The notes beneath the pieces were generated by a model that ran no database searches, was not told the origin of the DNA, and was given only the letters and a program-made list of their open reading frames with translations. 64,000 nt of DNA. Source: Nocardia sp. NBC_01730 (lineage in GTDB: Bacteria > Actinomycetota > Actinomycetes > Mycobacteriales > Mycobacteriaceae). The position numbers and the translations under genes were made by a program. The first letter of the stretch is position 1; each line of letters begins with the position of its first letter. Positions 35,140-44,254 of the stretch are shown here, piece by piece. The DNA lies in assembly GCF_035920445.1 (NCBI RefSeq), contig NZ_CP109162.1, forward strand, positions 1,054,001-1,118,000, read 5' to 3'.

Positions 35140-35602
35140 ACCAACTCCTTCGTTGCCGCAAGGGATTTGGTGCAGTCAACAGAATGGACCCTTCGATGAT
35201 GACGGGCCACAGCCACGCTTCTGCCTGGGGTACTCCAGCGGTGATCGCCAGGGACCGGAGCGCGGTGAACGACAGCCAGAATGCGCCGGTGGCGATGAGG
35301 ACGGTCATCGCGGTCGCGACCCACCTGGTGGCGCGGGTCGCGGTGTGCGCACGCGCGAGGACCGTTACCCCGTGGACTGCGGCCAGCAGCGCCAAGGGCG
35401 GGATCACCGCGACCGCGGCGGCCACGACCGGCAGGGCGGTGTCATGCAGGAGGGCTTGGGTGGCGTTGCCGGTGATACTGACGGTGGCGGCTGTAGCGAG
35501 CACGGTCCAGAAGAAGCCGTGCGCACGCGATTTCGGTGTGACCGCCCCGGGATCCGACGTCCGCACGGTGTCCGTGGACGAGGTGAGAGCGAGGTCGGTC
35601 AT
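35114..35602 (-). pseudogene. DUF2637 membrane protein, truncated
   Basis: From ATG 35602 (overlapping the recombinase stop by ATGA) an N-terminal DUF2637 protein with four hydrophobic segments (FFWTVLATAATVSITGNATQ, VVAAAVAVIPPLALLAAVHG, WVATAMTVLIATGAFWLSF, EAWLWPVIIEGSILL). Such proteins occur on actinomycete plasmids and integrative elements. After SILL the sequence changes at about 35180 and the frame ends inside the integrase start, so the C-terminal half is lost. Confidence 0.65.
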
Positions 35603-36681
35603 GAGCGGGTTCCTCCAGTGGCGGGCTGGGCGGCGTGCGGACGGTCCGTCCGGTCGTGGCGGTAGGCGGGGGCGAGTGGATGGGATTCGCCGGTGAGTAC
35701 AGCGAGTGCTGCGGCGATCTCGTGCAGGTGGGCTTTGACGTAGGTGGCGGTGACTCCGGCGTTCTTGCCGCGGTGTCCGGCGTATGCGCGGGCGACGGCG
35801 TAGCTGAAGGTGCGTTCCACCCAGGTGAGGGTGGTGTGGCGCAGCCAATGCATGCTGACGCCCTGGGCGGCGACCCACGGCAGTTCCTCCCCGACGCGAG
35901 CCCAGATGTGGTCGTAGCGGCGGGAAGTGATGGGTTTGCCATTGCGGTAGCGCAGCAACTGTTCCGAGCGTGGGCTCTCGCGTTCGGCCGCGTGTTCCAG
36001 TAAGCCGCGCATCAGGGTCGGTGACACCGGTTGCCACCGGTCGCTGCCATCCTTCTCCCGTAGGAAGATCAGGCACTGGTCGGGGTCGAGATCGTGCGGA
36101 CGCAGGGCGAGGGAACCGCTACGGCGGCAGGCGGTTTCGATGTGCAGGCGCAGGACCAGCGCGTCGAGGTCGGGGTCGTCGCCGGTGGTCGCGGCGGTGG
36201 TCCAGATCTCGGCCAGCTGATTCGACGGGATGGCGTAGCGGTGTGATGGGCGGCGCGTCGGGCGGGCGATCCGGCGGGCGGGGTTGTCGACGGGCCGGAT
36301 CCAGCCCGAGTCCTCGGCGAAGCGGTAGACACACCGCAGGGCGCTGACGAAGTTCTCGGCGGCGCCGGTGCCGCCGCGCGAGGCCCGGTTGGTGCGGGCC
36401 TCGGCCTGGATGCGGCGGGCCATGTCCTCGAACTCGGCCTTCTCCGGTTCGTCCAGACGCCGCTCGGCCCAGTGGGTGAGCAGATGGGTGAAATGAGTGT
36501 CGTAGGTGCGCAGCGTGCCCGGCGACAGCCGTGCCCGCACCTTCGGAATGACCTCGGCGAAGGTCGGCACCGTGGTGCCGGGGTGGACGAGATCGGCGGG
36601 AGAGATCCCCATCTGGGTCAGCAGCAACCGTGCTGCGGCGAGGGTGTCGGCCGTTACGGGCGAGTGGCTGGAGGTCGTCAT
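35599..36681 (-). CDS. Tyrosine recombinase (integrase)
   Basis: A 360-residue site-specific tyrosine recombinase with all catalytic parts: ETACRRSGSLALRP, HWLRHTTLTW (HxxR), GHRGKN and VTATYVKAH with the nucleophilic Tyr. ATG 36681 overlaps the stop of the AbrB-like gene by one base. It forms a tight operon with the AbrB-like and DUF2637 genes, typical of an integrative mobile element. Confidence 0.9.
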   Translation of the reverse strand: MTTSSHSPVTADTLAAARLLLTQMGISPADLVHPGTTVPTFAEVIPKVRARLSPGTLRTYDTHFTHLLTHWAERRLDEPEKAEFEDMARRIQAEARTNRASRGGTGAAENFVSALRCVYRFAEDSGWIRPVDNPARRIARPTRRPSHRYAIPSNQLAEIWTTAATTGDDPDLDALVLRLHIETACRRSGSLALRPHDLDPDQCLIFLREKDGSDRWQPVSPTLMRGLLEHAAERESPRSEQLLRYRNGKPITSRRYDHIWARVGEELPWVAAQGVSMHWLRHTTLTWVERTFSYAVARAYAGHRGKNAGVTATYVKAHLHEIAAALAVLTGESHPLAPAYRHDRTDRPHAAQPATGGTRS

Positions 36682-37112
36682 CAGTGGGCCTCGCTCACCA
36701 ACGCGAGACTCGGCGAGCACAGTTCGTCGAGCACGGCCGGTGGGTGGATCAGCAGCTGATGGTTGGTGTGGTGCGCGATCAACAGTGCGCGGTCACCGAT
36801 GTCGAGCCCGACCCGACGGCGCAGCCTGTAGGGGATGCGAAAGTAGCCGCCCTCGGCGAACACGACGTTTGCGTCGGGTGCGGGGCGGGCCAGCAAAGCA
36901 CCGGCATCGAGACAGGTCAACTCGAGTCGGATTCCGGGCTGCCAGTCGAGGGCGGTGAAGACGGTGCGGTCGACGATTCGTCCTCCGGAGCCGACGGTGC
37001 ACAGCCCGTACTGGATGTGCCCGTTTCGGGGACGGACCGAGTGGTTCGTGACCTGTGGTCCTGAAGCGAGTTCCTGCAACCGCGACTGTGGCGGGATGAC
37101 CGGCGCGATCAC
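36681..37112 (-). CDS. SpoVT/AbrB-like DNA-binding protein
   Basis: A 143-residue protein opening with GTG 37112. RIVDRTVFTALDWQPGIRLEL and GYFRIPYRLRRRVGLDIGDR resemble swapped-hairpin AbrB/MazE folds, here duplicated. First gene of the recombinase operon; it may control it. Assignment moderate. Confidence 0.6.
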   Translation of the reverse strand: MIAPVIPPQSRLQELASGPQVTNHSVRPRNGHIQYGLCTVGSGGRIVDRTVFTALDWQPGIRLELTCLDAGALLARPAPDANVVFAEGGYFRIPYRLRRRVGLDIGDRALLIAHHTNHQLLIHPPAVLDELCSPSLALVSEAH

Positions 37113-38094
37113 TGCGGATCGCTTCCGTCAGCAAACATCCGGGAGACGGCAGAAGTGACGGGAAGTGGCAGACGTGCCACCAATCGGCGCAGGTCAGAAG
37201 GTGAAATCACAGCTCAGGCTCCTGTAATAAAGGGCCCTCGCGCACACTGCACGAATATCTGTCACGAATGACGGGAATCTGTGCGCGAGAGGGGACACCC
37301 GCAACCGTTTCGTGGCTTCTGTGATGGTTTTGCGTGTTTGAGTGCCTCGGTCTGTGTGCTGGTCAACCCTGGTAATCCGCTGGTCAAGTGGCGCAGCTGC
37401 CGCCACCCGGTGCTTCATCGGGTTGGTGAGCTGTCACTTCGGGGTCGGACGCAGCTCTGTCAGTCTCCGGGCAGGGCCGTGCGGGTGTGTTCGCCGGGCT
37501 GAGGGCGAAGGCGCTTGGGCTGTTTTCATCCATCCCGACGGGTGTAGAGGGAGGCACGGTGTTGCGATGGCCGACTGCGCAGCCCGTCGTTCGGGTAGTC
37601 TGAAAGGCGGGAGAATCAGCGGACAGGTCGTCAGGAGCCTGACATGCCCACGTCTCGTCCGCGACACATTTCCAGTGCATCATGCACGCTGGTCGGTCAT
37701 CTCTCATCCGCCAGTGCGAATCGCGAAAGCGGTGGGCACAGTCTCGGGTTGCGGGTGCCGCCAGGTCACGGGGACCAGCGGACACCAAATGATCTCCCGA
37801 GCGCCGCTGTCGTCACCCGAGTTGTCTGCAGCGGATTGCGCCGTGGAAGACCAGGCGTGCATGTGGTCGTCCACGGCATCAAAGCTTTCGCGGTCAACGA
37901 GGCGGCGAATTGCCATAAGCGGGACACATCCCGTATTCGACTTCGGCTTCGAGCATTCATTCGCAACACCGCCCGACTGTTCACTGATGATCGATTAGCG
38001 CTACGCGCCCGTCCGGAAACCGGCACGACTGTGGCGGTCCGGTCCGCTGTGCCGGCAGATGTAGCACGGCTCTTCCGATCTGGCACTCGACATC
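37113..38094. other. 980 bp without a supported gene
   Basis: Between two recombinase loci. The most protein-like frame is leftward 37704-37916 (70 codons, AIRRLVDRESFDAVDDHMH, PLVPVTWRHPQPETVPTAFA), which I do not recognise. Longer overlapping frames have shadow-like composition. It may carry attachment or transfer sequences of the neighbouring integrative elements. Confidence 0.4.
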
Positions 38095-38397
38095 TTGAGT
38101 GCCCAGCAATCATGGCTGGCAAAGCGCTTCGACGCGTGGGCGCTGATTGTGTGCGCTAGCTCCAGCGACCGCCGCGTTAACCATGGCAGCGGTGGGCCTG
38201 GCATCATCAAAATTGCTTGCCCCGAGAATCCGCCGGAGCTGAATGACATCGCAGCGAGGGCGCTGCTCGAGTTGCTGCTCCGACATGCCCGTGAACACCC
38301 CATCGAGAGGGAGGACAATGCCCAGCGAGTCCAACGAGTGGGCCGTGCTCGACGAACTGTTGGGACTCGTCCCCGAAACCGTCGAAAGCGCCGCTGA
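38095..38397 (+). CDS. Small hypothetical protein before recombinase
   Basis: A 100-codon frame with a TTG start: SAQQSWLAKRFDAWALIVCA, PGIIKIACPENPPELNDIAA and RALLELLLRHAREH look like a genuine small helical protein. Its end overlaps the recombinase start (ATG 38318). Unrecognised; possibly a recombination directionality factor or accessory protein of the serine recombinase. Confidence 0.4.
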   Translation: MSAQQSWLAKRFDAWALIVCASSSDRRVNHGSGGPGIIKIACPENPPELNDIAARALLELLLRHAREHPIEREDNAQRVQRVGRARRTVGTRPRNRRKRR

Positions 38398-40125
38398 TCA
38401 ACAGTTCGCGTTCTACGGGCGCTGCTCGACCGAGGACAATCAAGATCCGGAGAGCTCGTATCGGTGGCAGCGGGGCAACGCGGAAAAGTTCGTGTCCGAA
38501 GCGTCCATCGTCGCCGACTACTTCGACATCGGCCAATCGCGGTCGGTGCCATGGCACCGCCGCCGGGAAGCCGCGCGGCTACTTGCGGATCTGAAGAATC
38601 CCGCACGAGGGTGGACGGCGATCGTTGTCGGTGAGGGGACTCGGTGCTGGTTCGGTAACCAGTTCAGTTTGGTTGCGCCGCGCCTGCAGGCGCATGGGGT
38701 GGAGGTGTGGGTGCCGGAACTCGGCGGGCGCTTCGACCCGCGCAATGTCACGCACTCGATGATGGTGAGCATGCTCGGCGGGCTGAGTGAGTCCGAACGC
38801 CAGCATGTTCAGCAACGCACCCGCGCCAGTATGGACGCTCAAGTCCTCAACGAAGGCCGACACCAAGGCGGTCACCCGCCCTACGGGTACATCGTGGTCG
38901 ACGGTCCGCCGCACCCGAACCCCAACCGCGCCTCCGACGGATTGAAGCTGCGGATCCCTTCCCTCGACGTGAGCACCGCGCCGGTGGTGCAACGGATCTT
39001 TCGTGACTACCTCGCTGGCCGCGGAGATAAGGCGATCGCCATCGCTCTGAACCGGGAGGGGGTGCCGTGTCCGTCAGCGCATCGACCGGAGCAGAACAGG
39101 CATCGCGCCAAGGACGGTTGGCAGGCCGGAACGGTTGCCGCGATTCTCCAGAATCCCCGCTACACCGGCTACGCTGTGTTCGGACGATGGACCAAGCACG
39201 AAGAACTTCTCGATCCCGACGACGCTGCCGCCGGTAACGTCACCCGGTTCCGGCGCTCGCCCACCCACCGCATCATTCGCTCGAAGAACCCCGCGCATCC
39301 GGCCATCATTTCGGTAGAGATCTTCACCCAGGCTCAACTGCTGCGGCGCCAGCGGGCGGGCGGCGGCAACCGCACACGCGCCAAGCTCGAACGCAACAGA
39401 GCATCCAGCGGTCTGCGTCCGTATCTACTGAGCGGCCTCGTGCGCTGCGCGGGTTGTAGTCGAAAGATGCAGGCGGAGTTGGTTCGTGACGCCGTGTACT
39501 ACCGATGCCGCGCCAAGACCATCGCCCCCGCAGTCCGGTCCTGCAAGACCACCCCCGGACAGTGAACCTGCGCGAAGACGTTGTCGTCGGACCGATCGAC
39601 AGGTGGCTGGCGAGCCTGTTCGATCACGAACACCGCGAGAAGGCCATCGCGGCTCTCGTGGCGGCCCAAGACACCAATGACACCGACACCCGTCGGCAAA
39701 CGCTTCGGCAACGGATCACGGACGCTGAGGCCAGACTCGCGCGTCACCTCGCCGCCATCGAGGCCGGAGTCGATCCGCAAGCCCTCGTCACGGCCATGAA
39801 CACGGCACAGGCAGACAAAGCGGCAGCTCAGGCCGAGCTGAAGAGCCTGCCCAAGATCAATCGGCTCACCAACACCGAGCTCCGAAAGTTGATCGAATCC
39901 CTTGGCGACATCCGCGCGGTACTCACTGCGGGAGACCCGGCCGATAAAACCCGGTTGTACCGAGCCCTGGCCTTAGAAGTGTGCTACCAGCACCAACAGC
40001 AACTCGCAATCGTTGGTACCACCCCCTGTGGGGTTAGCACTGGTGTCCGGAGGGGGTATCGACCAGTACGCCAACCTCCTGCAACATCGAAAACTGCTGT
40101 TCATCGGCGCATAGCTGTGGTGTGA
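38318..40125 (+). pseudogene. Large serine recombinase, frameshifted
   Basis: A large serine integrase. ATG 38318 after GAGAGGGAGGACA. Resolvase domain with Ser37 (FYGRCSTEDNQDP), recombinase domain (GHPPYGYIVVDGPPH, AAILQNPRYTGYAVFGRW), and zinc ribbon (LVRCAGCSRKM, YYRCRAK). At about 39549 the frame breaks: the first stops at 39565, and the coiled-coil tail (NLREDVVVGPIDRWLASLF, RITDAEARLARHLAAIEAG) continues in the next frame to 40125. One base missing. If real, the protein loses the coiled coil needed for integration control. Confidence 0.85.
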
Positions 40126-40208
40126 CGGTTCTGGTCCGGTTGCTGCGGCCGTCGGGCAGGGCTTCGTGCCGGAGGCATCCCTCACCGGTGGAGTCGGACA
40201 GATTGTCG

Positions 40209-40868
40209 ATGGCGGCGAGTAGGCTCTCGGCCATGCGGGCCGACGCCGTACGAAATCATCGAAGAATTCTGGACGCCGCCGCGCAGTTGCTCGCCGAGCG
40301 TGGTCTCGAGGTCACTCTCGACGACATAGCCGCCGCGGCGGATATCGGGGTGGGAACGGTCTACCGGCGCTACCCGAACAAGCATGCGTTGGTCATCGAA
40401 CTGTTCGTAGCGCAGCTCGACGAGCTCATCGACACGGCCGAGGCGGCGGTCCTCGATCCGAATCCGTGGCACGGATTGACCCGATTCTTGGAACTGACCT
40501 GTGAAATGGTGGCGGGAAACCGCGGTTTCGCCACGATTATGACCGAATTGCAGGACGGCGCAACACTTTTCGAGGAGCATCGGGGCAGGCTGCTACCGGC
40601 CGTGGAGGCACTGCTGCGGCGAGGCAAAACGGCCGGATCGGTACGGCCAGAGGTGGAGTTGGCCGACGTCCTCGCCGTCATCGGGATGGTGCACGCGATG
40701 ACGGTGTGGACCGGCCCGGTCGATCCGGACAACTGGCGGCGATATCTGATCTTCCTGCTCAATGGAATACGGACTGCGACCGAACCCGAACTGCCGCTGA
40801 CCACACCGGCGCTGACCGAGGAACAGATGAATGAGGCCCGAGTCGCGCTGGTGCGGCGGCGGAAATAG
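40209..40868 (+). CDS. TetR-family regulator
   Basis: A 219-residue TetR repressor: HTH at about 15-60 (NHRRILDAAAQLLAERGLEV, DIAAAADIGVGTVYRRYPNK) and a helical ligand domain. ATG 40209 is chosen; ATG 40233 is an equally possible start. Convergent with the MarR gene at 40925. Target unknown. Confidence 0.88.
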   Translation: MAASRLSAMRADAVRNHRRILDAAAQLLAERGLEVTLDDIAAAADIGVGTVYRRYPNKHALVIELFVAQLDELIDTAEAAVLDPNPWHGLTRFLELTCEMVAGNRGFATIMTELQDGATLFEEHRGRLLPAVEALLRRGKTAGSVRPEVELADVLAVIGMVHAMTVWTGPVDPDNWRRYLIFLLNGIRTATEPELPLTTPALTEEQMNEARVALVRRRK

Positions 40869-40924
40869 TCGCGCAATCCGCACTCGCACGGGCAAGCCCG
40901 CCGACCGTTCAGGGTGGCTCCGGT

Positions 40925-41464
40925 TCAGCTGCGGCGCTTCTCGGCCACCTCGGTCATGCCGTGCATGAGCTTCTCCAATAGGCCGATGAAGATCGTCTGC
41001 TCCGGTTTGGTCAGGGTTCCGGCCCAGGCGCTTTCGCGCCGATTGTGCTCGCGGAAGGCGTCGGCGATGGCGTCGAGGCCGCGATCGGTCAGTGTGATCT
41101 GCACCGCCCGCCGATCGTGCTCAGCCTTTTCCCGGGTCACCAGGCCGTCGCGTTCCAGGGTGTTGACCAGTGCCGACACCGTGGCCCGGCTGTTGCCGGA
41201 AAGTTCGGCCACGCGCTTGGCCTCCGTGGGACCGGCCAGCCACAGCACGAAGAGGATGCGGAAGCCAGGCCAGCTCCAGCCGCGTGGCCGGTGCACCGAG
41301 GATTCCAGGTCGTAGACCAGTGCGCTGGTCACCCGGTGCAGCGTCAGTACCATCCGCATCGCCGTCGGGTCGACCTGGGGGAGTTCCCGATTGGCCTTGT
41401 CCACCGCGTAGTCGACGAAGGTCAGGTAGTCGAGGTTGCTGGGGGATTCCGGAGCCGTGGTCAT
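40925..41464 (-). CDS. MarR-family regulator
   Basis: A 179-residue MarR protein: winged helix (AKRVAELSGNSRATVSALVN, TLERDGLVTREKAEHDRR) inside the usual dimer helices. ATG 41464. It diverges from the MBL gene that opens the homogentisate cluster; palindromes at 41555-41576 and 44219-44238 are likely operators. MarR proteins of this context usually release DNA on binding an aromatic acid. Confidence 0.9.
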   Translation of the reverse strand: MTTAPESPSNLDYLTFVDYAVDKANRELPQVDPTAMRMVLTLHRVTSALVYDLESSVHRPRGWSWPGFRILFVLWLAGPTEAKRVAELSGNSRATVSALVNTLERDGLVTREKAEHDRRAVQITLTDRGLDAIADAFREHNRRESAWAGTLTKPEQTIFIGLLEKLMHGMTEVAEKRRS

Positions 41465-41554
41465 GAGCACAGGGTAATGACGTCTCCCCGGTGCGCGTGG
41501 TGTGACGGGGAGGAGGTCTTGCCATTGGTGCGGTTAGGGCTACACTCGACCCAA

Positions 41555-41576
41555 ATTAATCAAACCATTTACTAAT
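41555..41576. promoter_or_regulatory. imperfect palindrome before MBL gene
   Basis: ATTAATCAAAC and CATTTACTAAT form an imperfect 22-base palindrome (7 of 11 pairs), ten bases before the MBL start. AT-rich and MarR-like; inferred operator. Confidence 0.4.
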
Positions 41577-41585
41577 GGAGAGCTG

Positions 41586-42548
41586 ATGACCACGAAGGCT
41601 TTCGCCTCGTCGGCGGATCTCGGCGAGAAGGTGCAGACGCTCGAGGTGCTCGCCGACGGTGTGTACGCGCTGACCGCCGAGGGTGACCCCAATATCGGCG
41701 CAATCGAGGGCGAGGATTTCGTCGTCTGCTTCGAGGCACTGGCCACGCCGGTCGCGGCGCGGCAATGGCTGGCGAAGCTGCGCGAGCACACCGACAAGCC
41801 GGTCAAATACCTGATCCTGTCGCACTACCACGCGGTGCGCACACTCGGCGCCAGCGCCTACGACGCGGAAGTGGTCATCGCGCACGACAACACGCGCAAG
41901 CTCATCGCCGAACGCGGACAACAGGATTGGGATTCCGAGTATGGGCGTATGCCGCGGCTTTTCAAGGAGCCCGACACCATTCCCGGACTGGCCTGGCCCA
42001 CTCAGACCTTCTCCGACGCGGTCACCATCGACCTCGGTGGCAACCGCGGCGACCTACAGCTGAAGTTCCTGGGCCGCGGGCACACCGAGGGCGACATCGT
42101 GGCCTGGCTGCCCCAGCACAAGATCCTGTTCACCGGGGACCTGGTCGAGGCCGAGGCCGCACTGTACACCGGCGACGCCTTCCATCGAGAATGGGCCACC
42201 GGCACCCTCGACGCCGTCAAAGCCCTGAGCGCCGAACTGCTCATCGGTGGCCGCGGCGCGGTGGCCCGGGGGCGCGATGCGTGCGACGCCGCGATCGAGC
42301 AGACCCGGCACTTCCTGCGGGTCATGCTGACCGAGGTGGGAACGGTGCACCAGCGTGGCGGAACCCTGAAGGAGGCGTTCCAGGCCACGCACGTGGCGCT
42401 GTTCGACCGCTACGGGCGTTGGCCGATTTTCGAACACTGCCTGCCGTTCGATGTCTCCCGCGTGTGGGACGAATTGTCCGGTATCGAGCGGCCGGTCATC
42501 TGGACCGCCGAACGTGACCGTGAAGTCTGGAATCAGCTGCAGAACTGA
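41586..42548 (+). CDS. MBL-fold metallo-hydrolase
   Basis: A 320-residue metallo-beta-lactamase-fold protein. The usual HxHxDH is HYHAVR here, while GRGHTEGD and FTGDLVE keep the later His and Asp ligands. The degenerate motif is shared by a subgroup of this family, so the metal site may hold one ion or the role may differ. ATG 41586. The next gene follows by ten bases. Possibly a hydrolase or lactonase for a pathway intermediate. Confidence 0.8.
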   Translation: MTTKAFASSADLGEKVQTLEVLADGVYALTAEGDPNIGAIEGEDFVVCFEALATPVAARQWLAKLREHTDKPVKYLILSHYHAVRTLGASAYDAEVVIAHDNTRKLIAERGQQDWDSEYGRMPRLFKEPDTIPGLAWPTQTFSDAVTIDLGGNRGDLQLKFLGRGHTEGDIVAWLPQHKILFTGDLVEAEAALYTGDAFHREWATGTLDAVKALSAELLIGGRGAVARGRDACDAAIEQTRHFLRVMLTEVGTVHQRGGTLKEAFQATHVALFDRYGRWPIFEHCLPFDVSRVWDELSGIERPVIWTAERDREVWNQLQN

Positions 42549-42558
42549 GGAATTCGGC

Positions 42559-44172
42559 ATGACAACCGATAAGACGGTCGCCGTCATCGGCAATGGGCCG
42601 GTCGGTCAGACGACCGCGCTGCTGCTGGCCCGCTGGGGTATCCCCGTGATCGTGCTGGACGCCCGGCCACAGCGCGACGAAATCGGCTCCAAGGCCATCT
42701 GTCAGCAGCGTGACGTGCTCGATGTGTGGGAATCCGTCGGCGCTGGACGCCGGATCGCGCAGGAGGGCGTTACCTGGACCACGGCCCGCACCTTCTACCG
42801 TAATCGCGAACTGTTCTCCTATGACCTGCCGGACTACGGCAAGTCGGCGTTCCCGGCGTTCGTCAACATTTCGCAGACCCGCACCGAGCAGATCCTCGAC
42901 GAAACCATCGCGGCGTCCGAACTGATCGACGTGCGCTGGGGCCATACCGTCACCGGAATCGCGCAGGACGACAACGGTGTCCGCCTGCGCTGCGTCACTC
43001 CGGCGGGGGAGACGGCCGCCACCGCTGCGTACGCCGTCGCGTGCGGCGGCCCGCGCAGCGATGACCTGCGCGGGGAGCTCGGCATCGACTTCGGCGGTGA
43101 ATCCTTCGATGATCGGTTCCTGATCTGCGATATCCGGGCCGATCTGCCGGACTGGGCCACCGAACGCCGCTTCTACTTCGACCCGGAGTGGAATCCCGGC
43201 CGGCAGGTGCTCATTCATCCCTGCCCGGACTCGACGTTCCGCATCGACTGGCAGGTGCCCGGCGACTACGACCTCGACGCGGAGCGAGCCAGCGGCGCGC
43301 TGGACGCGCGGATTCGCCGGATCATCGGCGACACGGACTACGAGATCGTATGGAACTCGGTGTACCGCTTCCACTCTCGCGTCGTCGACCGCATGCGCGT
43401 GGGCCGGGTACTGCTGGCCGGCGACTGCGCCCACCTGGTGTCGCCCTTCGGCGCGCGTGGATTGAACTCCGGCGTCGCGGACGCCGAGAACGCCGCGTGG
43501 AAGCTGGCTTTCGTGCTCAACGGCTGGGCGCCGGCGGAACTGCTGGAGAGCTACCACGTCGAGAGACACGCGGCCGCTCTGGAGAATATCGAGGTCACCA
43601 CCGACACTATGAACTTCCTGGTGCCGCGCGATGACCAGCAGCGCCGGGTACGCCGCGACACCCTCGAACGCGCAGCGGTGGATCCCGCTACCAGTGCGGC
43701 GGTCGACTCTGGTCGGCTGTCCGAGCCGTTCTGGTATGTCGATTCGCCGCTGACCACCCCGGATCCCGGCCGTCCCTTCCATGGTCGGCCGCCCCGCGGC
43801 ACCGTCGCTCCCACTGCCCCGGGCATCATCGCGCCCGACGCGCCGGTCACCCTGCCCGATGGCGGGCACGGACGGCTACGGGAGTTCGCTCGCGACGGGT
43901 TGCTGCTGCTGGCCGGACCGGGTGTGGATGTGCAGACGCTGGCGCGGTGCGCGACCACCGCCACACCCGCGCCGATCCGGGTGCTGGAGATCGCGGCGAT
44001 CGACCGCGAAGGGACACTTACTGCCGCGCTGCGATCCGAACCCGGTGAAGTCTGGCTGGTGCGACCCGACGCCTATATTGCCGCGGCACTGGTCGAACCG
44101 ACTGTCGAAGAACTGACCAGTGCGATCCGGCGGGCCGGCGGTGCGCCGGCCGAGGTCGCCGTGGTGGCCTGA
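42559..44172 (+). CDS. FAD-dependent aromatic monooxygenase
   Basis: A 537-residue class A flavoprotein hydroxylase: GNGPVG near residue 11, CGGPRSDD in place of the usual GADG, AGDCAHLVSPFGARGLNSG, then a thioredoxin-like C-terminal domain. It precedes hmgA, so it may hydroxylate an aromatic acid to homogentisate (for example 3-hydroxyphenylacetate 6-hydroxylation) or form a related hydroquinone. The substrate is inferred only from position. Confidence 0.85.
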   Translation: MTTDKTVAVIGNGPVGQTTALLLARWGIPVIVLDARPQRDEIGSKAICQQRDVLDVWESVGAGRRIAQEGVTWTTARTFYRNRELFSYDLPDYGKSAFPAFVNISQTRTEQILDETIAASELIDVRWGHTVTGIAQDDNGVRLRCVTPAGETAATAAYAVACGGPRSDDLRGELGIDFGGESFDDRFLICDIRADLPDWATERRFYFDPEWNPGRQVLIHPCPDSTFRIDWQVPGDYDLDAERASGALDARIRRIIGDTDYEIVWNSVYRFHSRVVDRMRVGRVLLAGDCAHLVSPFGARGLNSGVADAENAAWKLAFVLNGWAPAELLESYHVERHAAALENIEVTTDTMNFLVPRDDQQRRVRRDTLERAAVDPATSAAVDSGRLSEPFWYVDSPLTTPDPGRPFHGRPPRGTVAPTAPGIIAPDAPVTLPDGGHGRLREFARDGLLLLAGPGVDVQTLARCATTATPAPIRVLEIAAIDREGTLTAALRSEPGEVWLVRPDAYIAAALVEPTVEELTSAIRRAGGAPAEVAVVA

Positions 44173-44218
44173 CAGCGCGGCCTTCGAGGGCTTCGTTTCA
44201 GCATGGCCGACCACCTAA

Positions 44219-44238
44219 ATAGTCAATGCTTTGACTAT
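44219..44238. promoter_or_regulatory. perfect inverted repeat before hmgA
   Basis: ATAGTCAA-TGCT-TTGACTAT, 8-bp perfect arms with 4-base spacer, 17 bases before the hmgA start. AT-rich in a GC-rich region. A classic MarR-type operator; the MarR gene at 40925 is the likely partner. Confidence 0.65.
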
Positions 44239-44254
44239 AATCGAGGAGTTTGAC

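Noticed and set aside
37342..37998. Rightward 218-codon frame
   Set aside because: No recognisable domain, Arg/Ser-rich shadow-like composition, overlapping other frames of equal quality.
40020..40125. Attachment site after the serine recombinase
   Set aside because: No duplicated core or second half-site is visible in the window.
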